From Drosophila miranda (lineage: Eukaryota > Arthropoda > Insecta > Diptera > Drosophilidae): DNA of 64,000 bases. The position numbers and the translations under genes were made by a program. The notes below the pieces were generated by a model, which worked only from the letters and a program-made list of their open reading frames with translations, had not been told where the DNA came from and did no database searches. Below, piece after piece: positions 11,177-22,386 of this stretch (position 1 is its first letter; every line of letters starts with the position of its first letter). The stretch lies in the NCBI RefSeq assembly GCF_003369915.1, contig NW_022881603.1, positions 6,803,249 through 6,867,248 on the forward strand. Direction: 5' to 3'.

Positions 11177-11483
11177 TCAGTAGACAATGAGCAGGTTGTT
11201 CTCATTGAAGCCGGCGGAGTGTCCGGCGTTGCGTACAATGAAACAGGATCCATCGAAGTGCATGCGCTTCTCATTGCGACTACAAAGGACAGAACAGAAC
11301 GGAAGTTAGCAGAGCAGGATGACGGGCGTGGAGGAGGGGGAGGGGGAGGTTGAGAGCATCGGTTTGACACTCACCGAACAAACAGATGCGAGGTCTTGCC
11401 CAGAGAGGCAGTGCAATGGATGCCAGGTGTGGTCAAAGTGGCCGATCCATTGCCGGGACTGGTGCGAATCAAGCACTTGTATG
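11177..11483 (-). pseudogene. Last two exons of an unidentified host gene (5' part missing)
   Basis: On the minus strand an open segment (11483-11375) ends in TTCG followed by a perfect donor GTGAGT. A 95-bp interval ends in CCTTTGTAG, and the frame resumes in step at 11279 and runs 34 codons to TGA (11177-11179). The joined tail is about 70 residues, rich in Ser/Thr/Gly with GC-ending codons, and ends NNLLIVY. Splice sites, phase match and codon use together argue for genuine host exons rather than a transposon frame. At about 11484 the exon is cut by CR1 sequence, so the gene has lost its upstream part here. I do not recognise the protein. Confidence 0.6.
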
Positions 11484-13550
11484 ACTTTGTTGACGGCTTG
11501 CTTGACCTATCCCTGTCTCAAGTCAACCATGTGAATAATTCCTTGGGTCGATTGCTTGATCTGTGCTTTGTATCGGATCCGACCATAGTGTTGTTAACCC
11601 GAGCCCTTCCGCTCACTATACCTGAAGACGCCTATCACCCTACTTTCGAGGTGTCGCTAGATATAGGACCAACTGTATTGGATCGGTCGAGTAGGCTTCC
11701 CGAACGTGTCCGCTGCTTTCGTAAAGCCGAGTTTGCGAAGCTTAATAACCTCATTTTCTCAGGACCCTAAACAGTTTTACAGCTTCGTAAACAGTAAGCG
11801 TAGAACGTCCGCACACCCATCCTCGCTATCATTTTGTAATACGTCGGCAAATAATGATCAGGCAATTGCCGATCTTTTTGCCCAATTCTTCCAAACCACC
11901 TATTCTGAGGAAAGCTACTCTGGTCATCCGTACCCATACGGTTTACCGAGGTCGAACGGCATTTTCAGTCCCTTGTTAAATGAATGTTCCCTACTTCATG
12001 ATCTTCGACTAGTTAAGCCGGTGTTTTCACCGGGTCCAGACGGGGTTCCAGGTTGTGTACTCAGGTACTGCGCCGAGGCTCTGTGTGGACCTTTGCTTAA
12101 ACTATTCACCCTATCCATTGATTCTTCTTGCTTCCCCCGATCTGGAAGGAATCGTTTATAATTCCTCTCCATAAAAAAGGTAGCAAGTCTGATGCAAAAA
12201 ATTATAGAGGTATAGCAAAGTTATCCGCTAAAATGTTTGAGAGGGTTTTAACTCCGCACTTGCAACATCTCTGCAAGTCACTTATATAATGTTACTTATA
12301 GACTTATAATGTTACTTACAGACGGATGTTATTTACACCGACTTTAGTAAAGCATTCGACTCTGTAAACCATTCCCTTTTAGCGCATAAACTTGACCTTT
12401 TAGGGTTTCCGCCCAACCTCCTGAGATGGATTTCTAGCTATCTTTGTTCTAGGTCTCAAAGAGTCCTCTTCAAAAACTCCCTCTCTTTACCAGTAAAGGT
12501 TTCTTCGGGAGTACCACAAGGCAGCCATCTAGGCCCCTTACTCTTCACACTCTTTATTAATGACTTACCTTCAGTATTAACATACTCTCGAGTACTTATG
12601 TATGCGGATGATGTTAAACTCTGTGTCCAGTACAAGGACATTCATTTCATTCTCGCTTGCAATCCGATCTCAATAACTTTCAGTCATGGTGTTGTGCAAA
12701 CTTGTTACACCTTAATGCCTCGAAATGCAAAGTTATGACATTTCATCGTTCTAGCCCTTTGTTGGCTCCCTACACCCTATTTGGTGGTTCTCTTGAGAGA
12801 ATTACCCTGGTGGATGATCTGGGTGTTATGTTAGACCCCAAGTTAAGGTTTACCGAACACATTTCTACCATGGTAAATAAGGCCATGGGCGTGCTTGGGT
12901 TTATAAAGAGGTGGTCAAAGGAATTTGACGACCCCTATATAACAAAGACTCTCTATACCTCGCTTGTTCGTCCGATTTTAGAATACGGCTCCTGTGTATG
13001 GTGCCCTCAGTACAAAGTACACCAGGACCGTATAGAATCAGTACAGAAAAACTTTTTACTCTTTGGTCTGCGGGGCCTATTAGACTGACTAGAAATTTTA
13101 TACCGTTGTTCCTTCCACTTTGTACATCGAATTATTCCTTGCATGAACCGTTTAGGGTCTTATGCTCGGATTATAATTCCCTCTACCATATTATATCCAC
13201 CACTAATTCTCTTCCTCTTATTAAATTATTAATCCTTACACACCTTTCTATTAATTAGTAACTGTAGTGGTATTTGTACTTTGATTGCATGCTTAGTTTC
13301 TTAGTAAGTTTAGTACTAATTTTCCTCGAATGTTAGTCTAATAGCTATCTTTCTTGCATGTTCGCGTTTGGTTCGGCTACGCACCGCGCGTCATGCGGCA
13401 GCGCCCCTCGGTCGGTTGGTCGGGAGGAGGGCTGCGTTTTGCCTGGGATCCGCGCGTAACAGCCTTCTGCTGGTGTCACACGGGCCACTTGACGGTGCAG
13501 TAACTGCATCGCCTCTTGAAAGATGCAGTCATTGCATGTCAACGTCCACA
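11484..13550 (+). pseudogene. CR1-like LINE ORF2: end of endonuclease, reverse transcriptase, 3' UTR
   Basis: Translation begins inside the endonuclease (YDFVDGLLDLSLSQVN). After frame changes it continues through reverse transcriptase blocks: SPGPDGVP, YTDFSKAFDSVNH, GVPQGSHLGPLLF, the catalytic YADD (about 12600) and a C-terminal LVRPILEYGS segment to 13088. Frame breaks lie near 11750, 12140, 12290 and 12650. A deletion of about 172 bp after 13079, judged against the copy at 34085-34851, removes part of the C-terminus. The rest to 13550 is 3' UTR. The missing front half of this LINE appears to lie at 15372-17395 on the other strand: that piece ends at the same Tyr-Asp codons where this one begins. 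Assignment to CR1 rather than Jockey rests on the PHD-type ORF1. Confidence 0.85.
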
Positions 13551-13552
13551 AA

Positions 13553-14545
13553 TAAGACCTTCTTTAACTCTTCCCTCTCTTCGTCGTTTAAGTGTTCCAA
13601 TCTTAATTGATTACATTCCCTTAATTCACTGTCTAGAGCGGAAGCGAAGTATTGATCTCCCTCTGGAGATGGGTCAAGGCACTTAGGTGCGATCTTCTCT
13701 TCTTTTGTAAAGGGATCAGTGCACTTCTGTGCGGTCTTGCCGGCTTCAATAGCTTCTCCACTTTGAATGATTGGGTACGACCTAGCTCCTAGTGTTACAG
13801 TGTCATTTCTGTAATCGATGACGGCTTTACTTGTCATCAAGTATTCTCTTCCTAATAAAATATAATTTTTGGAAAAGTTATGTATGTAGAACTTTTGTTC
13901 GGACGGACATGTTTTGTTCGCATTCCTCATTATACTCTTAGTTAAACGGACAGGTCCATTGATGGTATGGACCGTAAGGTTATCGTCTTTTATCTCGGAA
14001 TCTGTATAATTTTCTTTCATGATGTTGATCGATGATCCCGAGTCAGCGATACACCTTAATAATGGTAATGTTTATATAGGGTCCTCCTCGGTTTCTTCCG
14101 AGGCGGCTTGAAGAAAATTTACTTCCATCTTCGTTTGGCCACTCTGGCTCTTCCTCCCTCTTTTAGTAGGTTGGTTGGGTCCACTCCCACTAGCTTGGTT
14201 TTGAGATATTTGCTGATTGAATGGATTCTGAGCCCTACCTTGATTCAAGGAATTTTTGAACTCATTGTATAATCCAGGATTTTGGGAATTTTGATTTTGA
14301 TTTGTTCGATTAGTCTGACCTGTTCCAGATGAACTCTGAGTTTGATTGTGATAGTTAGTATTATTATAATTTGGATAATAGTTTCCAACATTCTTTCGAT
14401 TTGATTGAGACGATTTCGATTGATCTTTATTTGTACCTGAATCGCCACAATTCTTGGAATTTGCATTAATAGAGCATAACCTCAAATTCGAAAATGCAGA
14501 GTTTTTTGCCGTATGGAATTCAGAGAAGGGTAAAATTATCAATTA
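13553..14545 (-). pseudogene. 17.6/297-like LTR element: gag C-terminus and protease (inverted piece)
   Basis: On the minus strand 14542-14072 encodes an Asn/Gln/Ser-rich gag tail. It is followed in another frame by the retropepsin region, with DSGSS just upstream of 14020 and ILLGREYL further on. The frame reaches the linker LNDEEREELKKVL, where the 17.6/297 polyprotein would run into reverse transcriptase, and then ends abruptly at CR1 3' UTR. The matching RT starts at about 17396 on the plus strand with [12 protein letters not shown], so one element has been split, with its front half inverted. No LTR was found. Confidence 0.8.
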
Positions 14546-14932
14546 ATTGAAAACTGATCCTAAGGCGACATATCATATGAAATTAATAAAGCTTTTGAAG
14601 ATACCAGCAAGAAAATTTGTTATGGCTTGGCAACATACCGGAACAAATGCAAGTAAAATTTAAAGATGTTTGAACGAAAATATGTGGATTGGCCACAAAC
14701 CTTTATTTCACTACTATTATCTTTATGCCCAGAGAATGCTAACTATGTTCGTAAGGCTGTACAGGACCCAGTCGGAAAGCCGGCACATATCTCACCTAAC
14801 GAGGCGTTAACCTTGCTTCTAGACAAGGATCTCAGCAATAATTTACGGAAACCTTTAAACGATTTTATTTATATTTAAATCAAAATTTTGTTTAGGCAAA
14901 CGCCGTTTTCTTAAATAAAATATGCTTAATAC
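14546..14932 (+). other. Unidentified fragment with a 70-codon open frame (14666-14878)
   Basis: The segment occurs three times: here, in block B (22000-22386; frame 22120-22332), and as a diverged inverted copy at about 19575-19960. Its frame encodes MFERKYVDWPQTFISLL followed by a neutral helical-looking stretch, and coding-like sequence with stops extends upstream (YEINKAFEDTSKKIC). I do not recognise the family. It may be a piece of an unfamiliar transposon or a host exon. It is intact in A and B, but that only reflects recent duplication. Confidence 0.5.
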
Positions 14933-15371
14933 TTTTTATACCCGATACTCAAAATGAGTATTGGGGTATATTAGATTTGTGGTAAAAGTGGATGTGTGTA
15001 ACATCCAGAAGGAATCGTTTCCGACCCCATAAAGTATATATATTCTGGATCAGCATCAATAGCCGAGTCGATTGAGTCCTGTCTGTCTGTCCGTCTGTCC
15101 GTCTGTCCGTCCGTCCGTCTGTCCGTCTGTCCGTCCCCTTCAGCGCCTAGTGCTCAAAGACTATAAGATCTAGAGCAACGACGTTTTGGATCCAGACTTC
15201 TGTGATATGTCACTGCTACAAAAATATTTCAAAACTCCGCCCCGCCCACTTGCGCCTCCACAAAGGACGAAAATCTGTGGCATCTACATTTTTAAAGATA
15301 CGATAAAACCAAAAACGCAGAATCGTAGAGGATGACTATATGCTCTAGATCGTAAAATCTCAATCAGATCG
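14933..15371 (+). mobile_element. Helitron-like element, left end only (block A)
   Basis: The DINE-1/ISY-type left end and microsatellite are present, but the element stops at CAGATCGTAT and joins CR1 endonuclease sequence through a short shared GTATGAC. The full-length relative at 18628-19574 (inverted) continues beyond this point, so this is a truncation at a rearrangement breakpoint. Confidence 0.85.
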
Positions 15372-15868
15372 TATGACATGGGCACTAGGATACTAGACTC
15401 GTTTACCGAAGACCAAACAGTTCCTGGCAAGTTGAAGTCACCAAGAACTATTATACGATCTTTATCAGATAGCGAGGAAGAAACAGCGGTTAAAGCGGAC
15501 AAGTGCTGCTCATAAATTGAAATATCCGAAGAAGGTGGGATATACGAGCAAGTAATGAATATAGCGAAAGCGGGAAGAATCAGTTTTACACACAAGAATT
15601 CCAGTTCCTGTTGAACTTGGACTGTGAAGTGTTCCGACGTGAAGTAAGAGTTCACTGCAATTAGAACCCCCCCTGCCCGTCGAGACGAACGGTCCTTTCT
15701 AAAAGTTGTGTACCGACCTGCCAAAACCTCGGAACTAAGAATGTCCGGCTTTAACCAGGTTTCAGTAAACACAATAACGTGGGAAGCAAATGCAACACTA
15801 TCCCGGAAAAGAATGCTGAGCTTACTACGCAAGCCTCTTACATTCTGATAGGTTACTAAAAGAGAAGT
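15372..15868 (-). pseudogene. CR1-like LINE ORF2: N-terminal half of AP endonuclease (block A)
   Basis: The frame encodes apurinic endonuclease blocks: YQNVRGLRSKLS, FTETWL, GGVLIAV, CSYIPP and LGDFNLPGTVW. It then breaks at PMSYD where the Helitron is joined. Endonuclease and RT in such elements nick target DNA and prime reverse transcription. The remaining endonuclease and RT lie at 11484-13550 in opposite orientation. Its start overlaps the end of ORF1 as in many LINEs. Confidence 0.85.
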
Positions 15869-16881
15869 TAGGTTTTTGGAAAGGTGGAAGCAAGACGGGA
15901 AGTTGAGGAAGAGGAAGTTGAGGTTGAGGGTGGCACACTGGAAAGATTTGGAAGGGATATGGGGGGCCTATTCTTCTTCTTAGCCTTAAACTCCTTCACC
16001 ACAAAAAGCTCCGGCCAAAATTTGGCGGAGCAAATGGTGTCAAATTGAGTTGGGGAGATGCTTATCTTAAACGAGGCTATCTCCCTGGCATAAGAGAAGT
16101 TAAATTTCTCCACCTTTAAACCCACGGCTTTTATTTTGCTTTGAATAAAAGCAATGTTATCATTAGATGTGAGGTCAGGGGCCAGCCGTGAAACAAAAAC
16201 TTGTCGTTTTGGTGGGACTCCCACCAGTGGTTTAGTCACCACAGGCCTAGTACCTGTGGTGGCAATATCCGGAGGTCCGGAACGTCTATTTACTGGTGGG
16301 ATCGGGATAGACGGGACAACTAGCGAACTTGCGGACACCACGGACACGGACGCTGCAGACGTACTTGGCTGCACATTCTCCGAGGCGATGAATTCGGCTA
16401 CCGAATCTGCATCGCCAGCAGCTGTCGTTGCCCTTGGAGTGGCAAACGAGATCAACTGCTGCACAATTGGAGTGGTCGGAGTCAGTTTTTCGGCGGCGCA
16501 CGGCTGAGTGACGGTTGGCAATTGCAGATCCCGCGGAGTGACCTTTTTGCGCCTCGGAGACTCATTCAGCAGTTTTAAACCGCTAAACTGAGCCTCCATG
16601 GCTAGGAGCCGATCGTATTGGTTTTTAAAACCAACGGTCAGCTCCTTAAAGCCACTCCGCGTCTGCCTCATGAAAGCCACCATGTCTTTCTCCACCGCAC
16701 GGCATGCCTCGCAACTGTAATGCAAGCCATTACGTTTGGCTATAGCATCACTCACGAGGCCAGAAAATCCAGCGCATTTTGCGTGCACTACGCTGTCGCA
16801 GAGCCAGCAGGGGACATTCGGCTGATCGTTGGTGATCTGCTTCTTACAGCTTTTTTTGGCACAGACCACAGCGTATTCCAT
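15868..16881 (-). CDS. CR1-like LINE ORF1 with PHD-type zinc finger (block A)
   Basis: A 337-codon frame begins with a Cys/His-rich PHD-like finger (about residues 7-60: C-C-C-C-H-C-C-C pattern, including CWLCDSVVHAKC). A Ser/Thr/Pro-rich middle follows, then a C-terminal region with an RRM-like flavour (RQVFVSRLAPDLTSNDN). A PHD-bearing ORF1 is known from CR1-clade LINEs. ORF1 proteins bind element RNA. The frame is intact, but the element around it is broken, so it is unlikely to be mobile. The ATG follows a leader at 16882-17395. Confidence 0.8.
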   Translation of the reverse strand: MEYAVVCAKKSCKKQITNDQPNVPCWLCDSVVHAKCAGFSGLVSDAIAKRNGLHYSCEACRAVEKDMVAFMRQTRSGFKELTVGFKNQYDRLLAMEAQFSGLKLLNESPRRKKVTPRDLQLPTVTQPCAAEKLTPTTPIVQQLISFATPRATTAAGDADSVAEFIASENVQPSTSAASVSVVSASSLVVPSIPIPPVNRRSGPPDIATTGTRPVVTKPLVGVPPKRQVFVSRLAPDLTSNDNIAFIQSKIKAVGLKVEKFNFSYAREIASFKISISPTQFDTICSAKFWPELFVVKEFKAKKKNRPPISLPNLSSVPPSTSTSSSSTSRLASTFPKT

Positions 16882-17395
16882 TTTATTATTTATTTATATA
16901 CTATTATTTGCAAAACAAATTGGTATCAGACCAATGTGCCAGACAACGCTCAAAGCGGAGTTGGTAAAAAAAAAGAGAGCAGAGTGGAGAGCGGTTATAG
17001 CGAGAGCTACTAAGCAGAGAGCGCTATTGCTCGGAAAGTTTGAAGAGCGAGAGAGAAAGAACAGTTATTGAAGTTGAGGTGATAGCGAGAGAGTGATAAA
17101 ACAACAAAAGCTACCAGACGAGAGCGGACTGCAATGCAATGTAATGCGTACTCACTCACTGCAACAACACAAACACAAGCACAAGCACAAGCCGACGCCG
17201 AAAAATAAAAAGTTAAATAATGTTTTAACACAAATCAAAAGGCATGCACTCGCGTAATAGAATAGGTTTCCAGATTGTTGTCTGGTTAGGAAGTATAATT
17301 AGAATTTAGTTAGGAAAACACCGGCTGTTTATTCAAAACAAAAGGAAAAAATGCGGAGCGCAAAACAAAAACACGTCTGATCACTACGAAAGATA
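16882..17395 (-). other. CR1-like LINE 5' leader (block A)
   Basis: This is the non-coding stretch upstream of ORF1 on the minus strand, bounded by the sudden start of LTR-element RT sequence on the plus strand at about 17396. It is taken as the LINE 5' UTR, although its true 5' end was not confirmed by a target-site duplication. Confidence 0.55.
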
Positions 17396-18627
17396 ATCGG
17401 ATGTATATGAGTTTAAGGATGTGCAGTACAGAGAAGGTGACAATTTGACTTTCACAAGTACAATCAAGCACGAGATCAAAACTCAACATGAAGACCCGGT
17501 CTACAGACGACCATACAAATATGCCCAGATACATGATCAGGAGGTAAACCAGCAAATCAAAGATATGATCAGGCAGGGAATAATTCGAAAGTCGAATTCT
17601 CCTTACTGCTCGCCCATATCTATGATTCCGAAGAAGATAGATGCTTCAGGAAAGCAAAAATATCGAATGGTAGTAGACTATAGAAGTCCAAATAAAATAA
17701 CAGTTAAGGACAAATTCCCAACTCCACGAATGGATGAAATCCTAGACAAACTAGGTAAATGTCAGTATTTTACGACAATCGATTTAGCAAAAGGTTTCCA
17801 TCAAATACCCATGGAACCTAGCTCAATCCCCAAAACTGCGTTCTCCACTAAGCATGGACATTACGAGTTCACTCGTATGCCCTTTGGGCTAACCACTGCC
17901 CCAGCTACCTTCCAAAGATGTATGAACAATCTGCTAGAAGAGTTAATCTTCAAAGATTGCTTTGTATACTTAGATGACATCATTATATTTTCCACTTCAT
18001 TGGAAGAACACTTGTTGTCACTAAGGAGAGTATTTGGAAAGTTGAGAGACGCCAACTTGAAGCTACAAATGGATAAATGTGAATTCATGAAAAAGGAAAC
18101 TGAATTCCTAGGTCATGTAGTCACTACTGAAGGAATAGTACCAAATCCAGGCAAAATCTCTGCCATTGTCAAATTTCCAATACCAGAAACGACTAAACAA
18201 ATAAAGTCATTCTTAGGTCTGTGCGGGTTCTACAGGAAATTCATTCCTAATTTTGCAAACATAGCAAAACCCATGACACTCAAACTAAAGAAAGGAGCTG
18301 TCATAGACCCCAAGGAAGAAAAGTACGTCGAGGCATTTGAGAGACTAAAAGTACTCATCGCCTCAGACCCTATCCTTGCGTTCCCAGACTTTGACAAAAT
18401 GTTCACGGTAAAAACCGACGCTAGTAACATAGCATTGGGAGCGGTTTCGTCACAAGAACACAAACCGATCTGCTACGCTAGCAGCACCCTAAATGAACAT
18501 GAAATAAACTATGCAGCCATCGAAAAGGAATTATTAGCGATCGTATGGGCAACCAAGTATTTCCGTTCATACCTGTTCGGTAGAACATTCGAGATACAAA
18601 GCGATCATAAACCCTTGATTTGGTTGA
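17396..18627 (+). pseudogene. 17.6/297-like LTR element: reverse transcriptase and RNase H
   Basis: The frame starts at the linker before RT and shows the full palm: [32 protein letters not shown] (about 17965), [12 protein letters not shown]. RNase H follows ([33 protein letters not shown]). It stops at HKPLIWLK, where an inverted Helitron begins. No integrase is present. This is the rear half of the element whose gag/protease lies inverted at 13553-14545, with the CR1 LINE inserted between the two halves. Confidence 0.87.
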
Positions 18628-19574
18628 AAACGAGGTGGAACGTTGTGAGTTGCTGCGGACACCGCAACTCTACATTTATACCCGATACTAAGTCAGTATG
18701 GCTCTCCTCCGGCAGACGCCGCTAATATTAAACGACAAAGAGTGCGTACGCGAGAGACAGAAAATCATTCTGAGCCATTGCAAATAGATTTGTTCCTTTT
18801 GGCTATAAAAATGATCCGATCTAATCCAGATCCAGCAACCGGATAGATATGGTCATTCTCTATGATTGTGCGTTTTTAGTTTTTTCGAATCTGCAATATT
18901 GTGGATGCAACAGATTTTCGTCCTTTGTGGGGGCGGAAGGGGGTGTGGCGAAATTTGTACACGAAACGGTCAAGGTCCGATATCACAGGAGTGTGGATAC
19001 CAAATTTGGTTGCTCTGGCTCTTATAGGTTCTGAGATCCTTGAACTCATATTTTGCAATTGGCAAAACCGACCATGAAACCTGTGTGTTAGAGAGAGACA
19101 GAGCGAGAAAGAATGAAATTGTTTTCTTGATTCTGGCTATAATAATTATACGATCTGATTGAGATTTTACGATCTAAAGCATATAGTCATCCTCTACGAT
19201 TCTGCGTTTTTGGTTTTATCGTATCTTTAAAAATGTAGATGCCACAGATTTTCGCCCTTTGTGGAGGCGCAAGTGGGCGGGGCGGAGTTTTAAAATAGTT
19301 TTGTAGCAGTGACATATCACAGAAGTCTGGATCCAAAACATCGTTGCTCTAGATCGTATAGTCTTTGAGCACTAGGCGCTGAAGGGGACGGACAGACGGA
19401 CGGACGGACAGACGGACAGACAGACAGGGCTCAATCGACTCGGCTATTGATGCTGATCCAGAATATATATACTTTATGGGGTCGGAAACGATTCCTTCTG
19501 GACGTTACACACATCCACTTTTACCACACATCTAATATACCCCAATACTCATTTTGAGTATCGGGTATAAAAAG
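18628..19574 (-). mobile_element. Helitron-like element, full length, minus orientation
   Basis: The right-end hairpin (GAGTTGCTGCGGACACCGCAACTC region) comes first on the plus strand, then the DINE-1/ISY body. The TATACCC-type left end is last, at 19574. It interrupts RNase H of the 17.6/297-like element. A GA-rich stretch (GAGAGAGACAGAGCGAGAAA) lies at about 19091-19110. Confidence 0.87.
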
Positions 19575-20064
19575 TATTAAGCATATTTTATTTAAGAAAA
19601 CGGCGTTTGCCTTAACAAAATTTTGATTTAAATATAAATAAAATCGTTTAAAGGTTTCCGTAAATTATTGCTGAGATCCTTGTCTAGAAGCAAGGTTAAC
19701 GCCTCGTTAGGTGAGATATGTGCCGGCTTTCCGACTGGGTCCTGTACAGCCTTACGAACTTAGTTAGCATTCTCTGGGCATAAAGATAATAGTAGTGAAA
19801 TAAAGGTTTGTGGCCAATCCACATATTTTCGTTCAAACATCTTTAAATTTTACTTGCATTTGTTCCGGTATGTTGCCAAGCGATAACAAATTTTCTTGCT
19901 GGTATCTTCAAAAGCTTTATTAATTTCATATGATATGTCGCCTTAAGATCAGTTTTCAATTAATTGATAATTTTACCCTTCTCTGAATTCCATACGGCAA
20001 AAAACTCTGCATTTTCGAATTTGAGGTTATGCTCTATTAATGCAAATTTAAAGAATTGTGGTGA
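19190..20064 (-). repeat. Inverted copy of 14450-15371
   Basis: Reverse complementing this interval gives the Helitron left end, the unidentified fragment and the last bases of the gag piece found at 14450-15371 and again at 21904-22825. It is more diverged than A and B are from each other, and its 70-codon frame is altered. It ends immediately before block B begins at 20068. Confidence 0.85.
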
Positions 20065-20067
20065 AAA

Positions 20068-20993
20068 GTCCAGTACAAGGACATTCATTTCATTCTCGCT
20101 TGCAATCCGATCTCAATAACTTTCAGTCATGGTGTTGTGCAAACTTGTTACACCTTAATGCCTCGAAATGCAAAGTTATGACATTTCATCGTTCTAGCCC
20201 TTTGTTGGCTCCCTACACCCTATTTGGTGGTTCTCTTGAGAGAATTACCCTGGTGGATGATCTGGGTGTTATGTTAGACCCCAAGTTAAGGTTTACCGAA
20301 CACATTTCTACCATGGTAAATAAGGCCATGGGCGTGCTTGGGTTTATAAAGAGGTGGTCAAAGGAATTTGACGACCCCTATATAACAAAGACTCTCTATA
20401 CCTCGCTTGTTCGTCCGATTTTAGAATACGGCTCCTGTGTATGGTGCCCTCAGTACAAAGTACACCAGGACCGTATAGAATCAGTACAGAAAAACTTTTT
20501 ACTCTTTGGTCTGCGGGGCCTATTAGACTGACTAGAAATTTTATACCGTTGTTCCTTCCACTTTGTAGATCGAATTATTCCTTGCATGAACCGTTTAGGG
20601 TCTTATGCTCGGATTATAATTCCCTCTACCATATTATATCCACCACTAATTCTCTTCCTCTTATTAAATTATTAATCCTTACACACCTTTCTATTAATTA
20701 GTAACTGTAGTGGTATTTGTACTTTGATTGCATGCTTAGTTTCTTAGTAAGTTTAGTACTAATTTTCCTCGAATGTTAGTCTAATAGCTATCTTTCTTGC
20801 ATGTTCGCGTTTGGTTCGGCTACGCACCGCGCGTCATGCGGCAGCGCCCCTCGGGCGGTTGGTCGGGAGGGGGGCTGCGGTTTGCCTGGGATCCGCGCGT
20901 AACAGCCTTCTGCTGGTGTCACACGGGCCACTTGACGGTGCAGTAACTGCATCGCCTCTTGAAAGATGCAGTCATTGCATGTCAACGTCCACA
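20068..20993 (+). pseudogene. CR1-like LINE RT C-terminus and 3' UTR (block B)
   Basis: This matches 12625-13550. It starts just after the YADD region and keeps the same internal deletion after the FLLFGLRG segment. The upstream RT and endonuclease are absent. Confidence 0.85.
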
Positions 20994-20995
20994 AA

Positions 20996-21999
20996 TAAGA
21001 CCTTCTTTAACTCTTCCCTCTCTTCGTCGTTTAAGTGTTCCAATCTTAATTGATTACATTCCCTTAATTCACTGTCTAGAGCGGAAGCGAAGTATTGATC
21101 TCCCTCTGGAGATGGGTCAAGGCACTTAGGTGCGATCTTCTCTTCTTTTGTAAAGGGATCAGTGCACTTCTGTGCGGTCTTGCCGGCTTCAATAGCTTCT
21201 CCACTTTGAATGATTGGGTACGACCTAGCTCCTAGTGTTACAGTGTCATTTCTGTAATCGATGACGGCTTTACTTGTCATCAAGTATTCTCTTCCTAATA
21301 AAATATAATTTTTGGAAAAGTTATGTATGTAGAACTTTTGTTCGGACGGACATGTTTTGTTCGCATTCCTCATTATACTCTTAGTTAAACGGACAGGTCC
21401 ATTGATGGCATGGCCCGTAAGGTTATCGTCTTTTATCTCGGAATCTGTATAATTTTCTTTCATGATGTTGATCGATGATCCCGAGTCAGCGATACACCTT
21501 AATATTCTTTTATTAATGGTAATGTTTATATAGGGTCCTCCTCGGTTTCTTCCGAGGCGGCTTGAAGAAAATTTACGTCCATCTTCGTTTGGCCACTCTG
21601 GCTCGTCCTCCCTCTTTTAGTAGGTTGGTTGGGTCCACTCCCACTAGCTTGGTTTTGAGATATTTGCTGATTGAATGGATTCTGAGCCCTACCTTGATTC
21701 AAGGAATTTTTGAACTCATTGTATAATCCAGGATTTTGGGAATTTTGATTTTGATTTGTTCGATTAGTCTGACCTGTTCCAGATGAACTCTGAGTTTGAT
21801 TGTGATAGTTAGTAGTATTATAATTTGGATAATAGTTTCCAACATTCTTTCGATTTGATTGAGACGATTTCGATTGATCTTTATTTGTACCTGAATCGCC
21901 ACAATTCTTGGAATTTGCATTAATAGAGCATAACCTCAAATTCGAAAATGCAGAGTTTTTTGCCGTATGGAATTCAGAGAAGGGTAAAATTATCAATTA
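20996..21999 (-). pseudogene. 17.6/297-like gag C-terminus and protease (block B)
   Basis: This is a duplicate of 13553-14545 with a few substitutions and an 11-bp insertion between the gag tail and the protease (about 21505). Its DSGSS protease motif and GREYL are retained. Confidence 0.8.
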
Positions 22000-22386
22000 A
22001 TTGAAAACTGATCCTAAGGCGACATATCATATGAAATTAATAAAGCTTTTGAAGATACCAGCAAGAAAATTTGTTATGGCTTGGCAACATACCGGAACAA
22101 ATGCAAGTAAAATTTAAAGATGTTTGAACGAAAATATGTGGATTGGCCACAAACCTTTATTTCACTACTATTATCTTTATGCCCAGAGAATGCTAACTAT
22201 GTTCGTAAGGCTGTACAGGACCCAGTCGGAAAGCCGGCACATATCTCACCTAACGAGGCGTTAACCTTGCTTCTAGACAAGGATCTCAGCAATAATTTAC
22301 GGAAACCTTTAAACGATTTTATTTATATTTAAATCAAAATTTTGTTTAGGCAAACGCCGTTTTCTTAAATAAAATATGCTTAATAC
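22000..22386 (+). other. Unidentified fragment, second direct copy (frame 22120-22332)
   Basis: This has the same 70-codon frame as at 14666-14878, with no visible change. See the entry at 14546 for what can be said of it. Confidence 0.5.

Larger units (their letters stand above)
12625..18474. repeat. 5.85-kb duplicated block, copy A
   Basis: This block recurs in the same orientation at 20068-25916, about 7.44 kb away, and is almost identical. Differences include an 11-bp gain in copy B near 21505, a 1-bp difference in a G run near 15961, and an 11-bp loss in copy B near 25577. Both copies share the ~172-bp deletion in the LINE and the same inverted internal order, so the rearrangement preceded the duplication. 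Confidence 0.9.

Noticed and set aside
15090..15135. CTGTCCGTCTGTCCG repeats, present in every Helitron, considered as CRISPR-like
   Set aside because: These are a simple microsatellite within a eukaryotic transposon, with no spacers.
16154..16507. 117-codon plus-strand frame opposite CR1 ORF1 (also 23607-23960)
   Set aside because: It is the shadow of the Ser/Thr/Pro-rich middle of ORF1, without its own motif.
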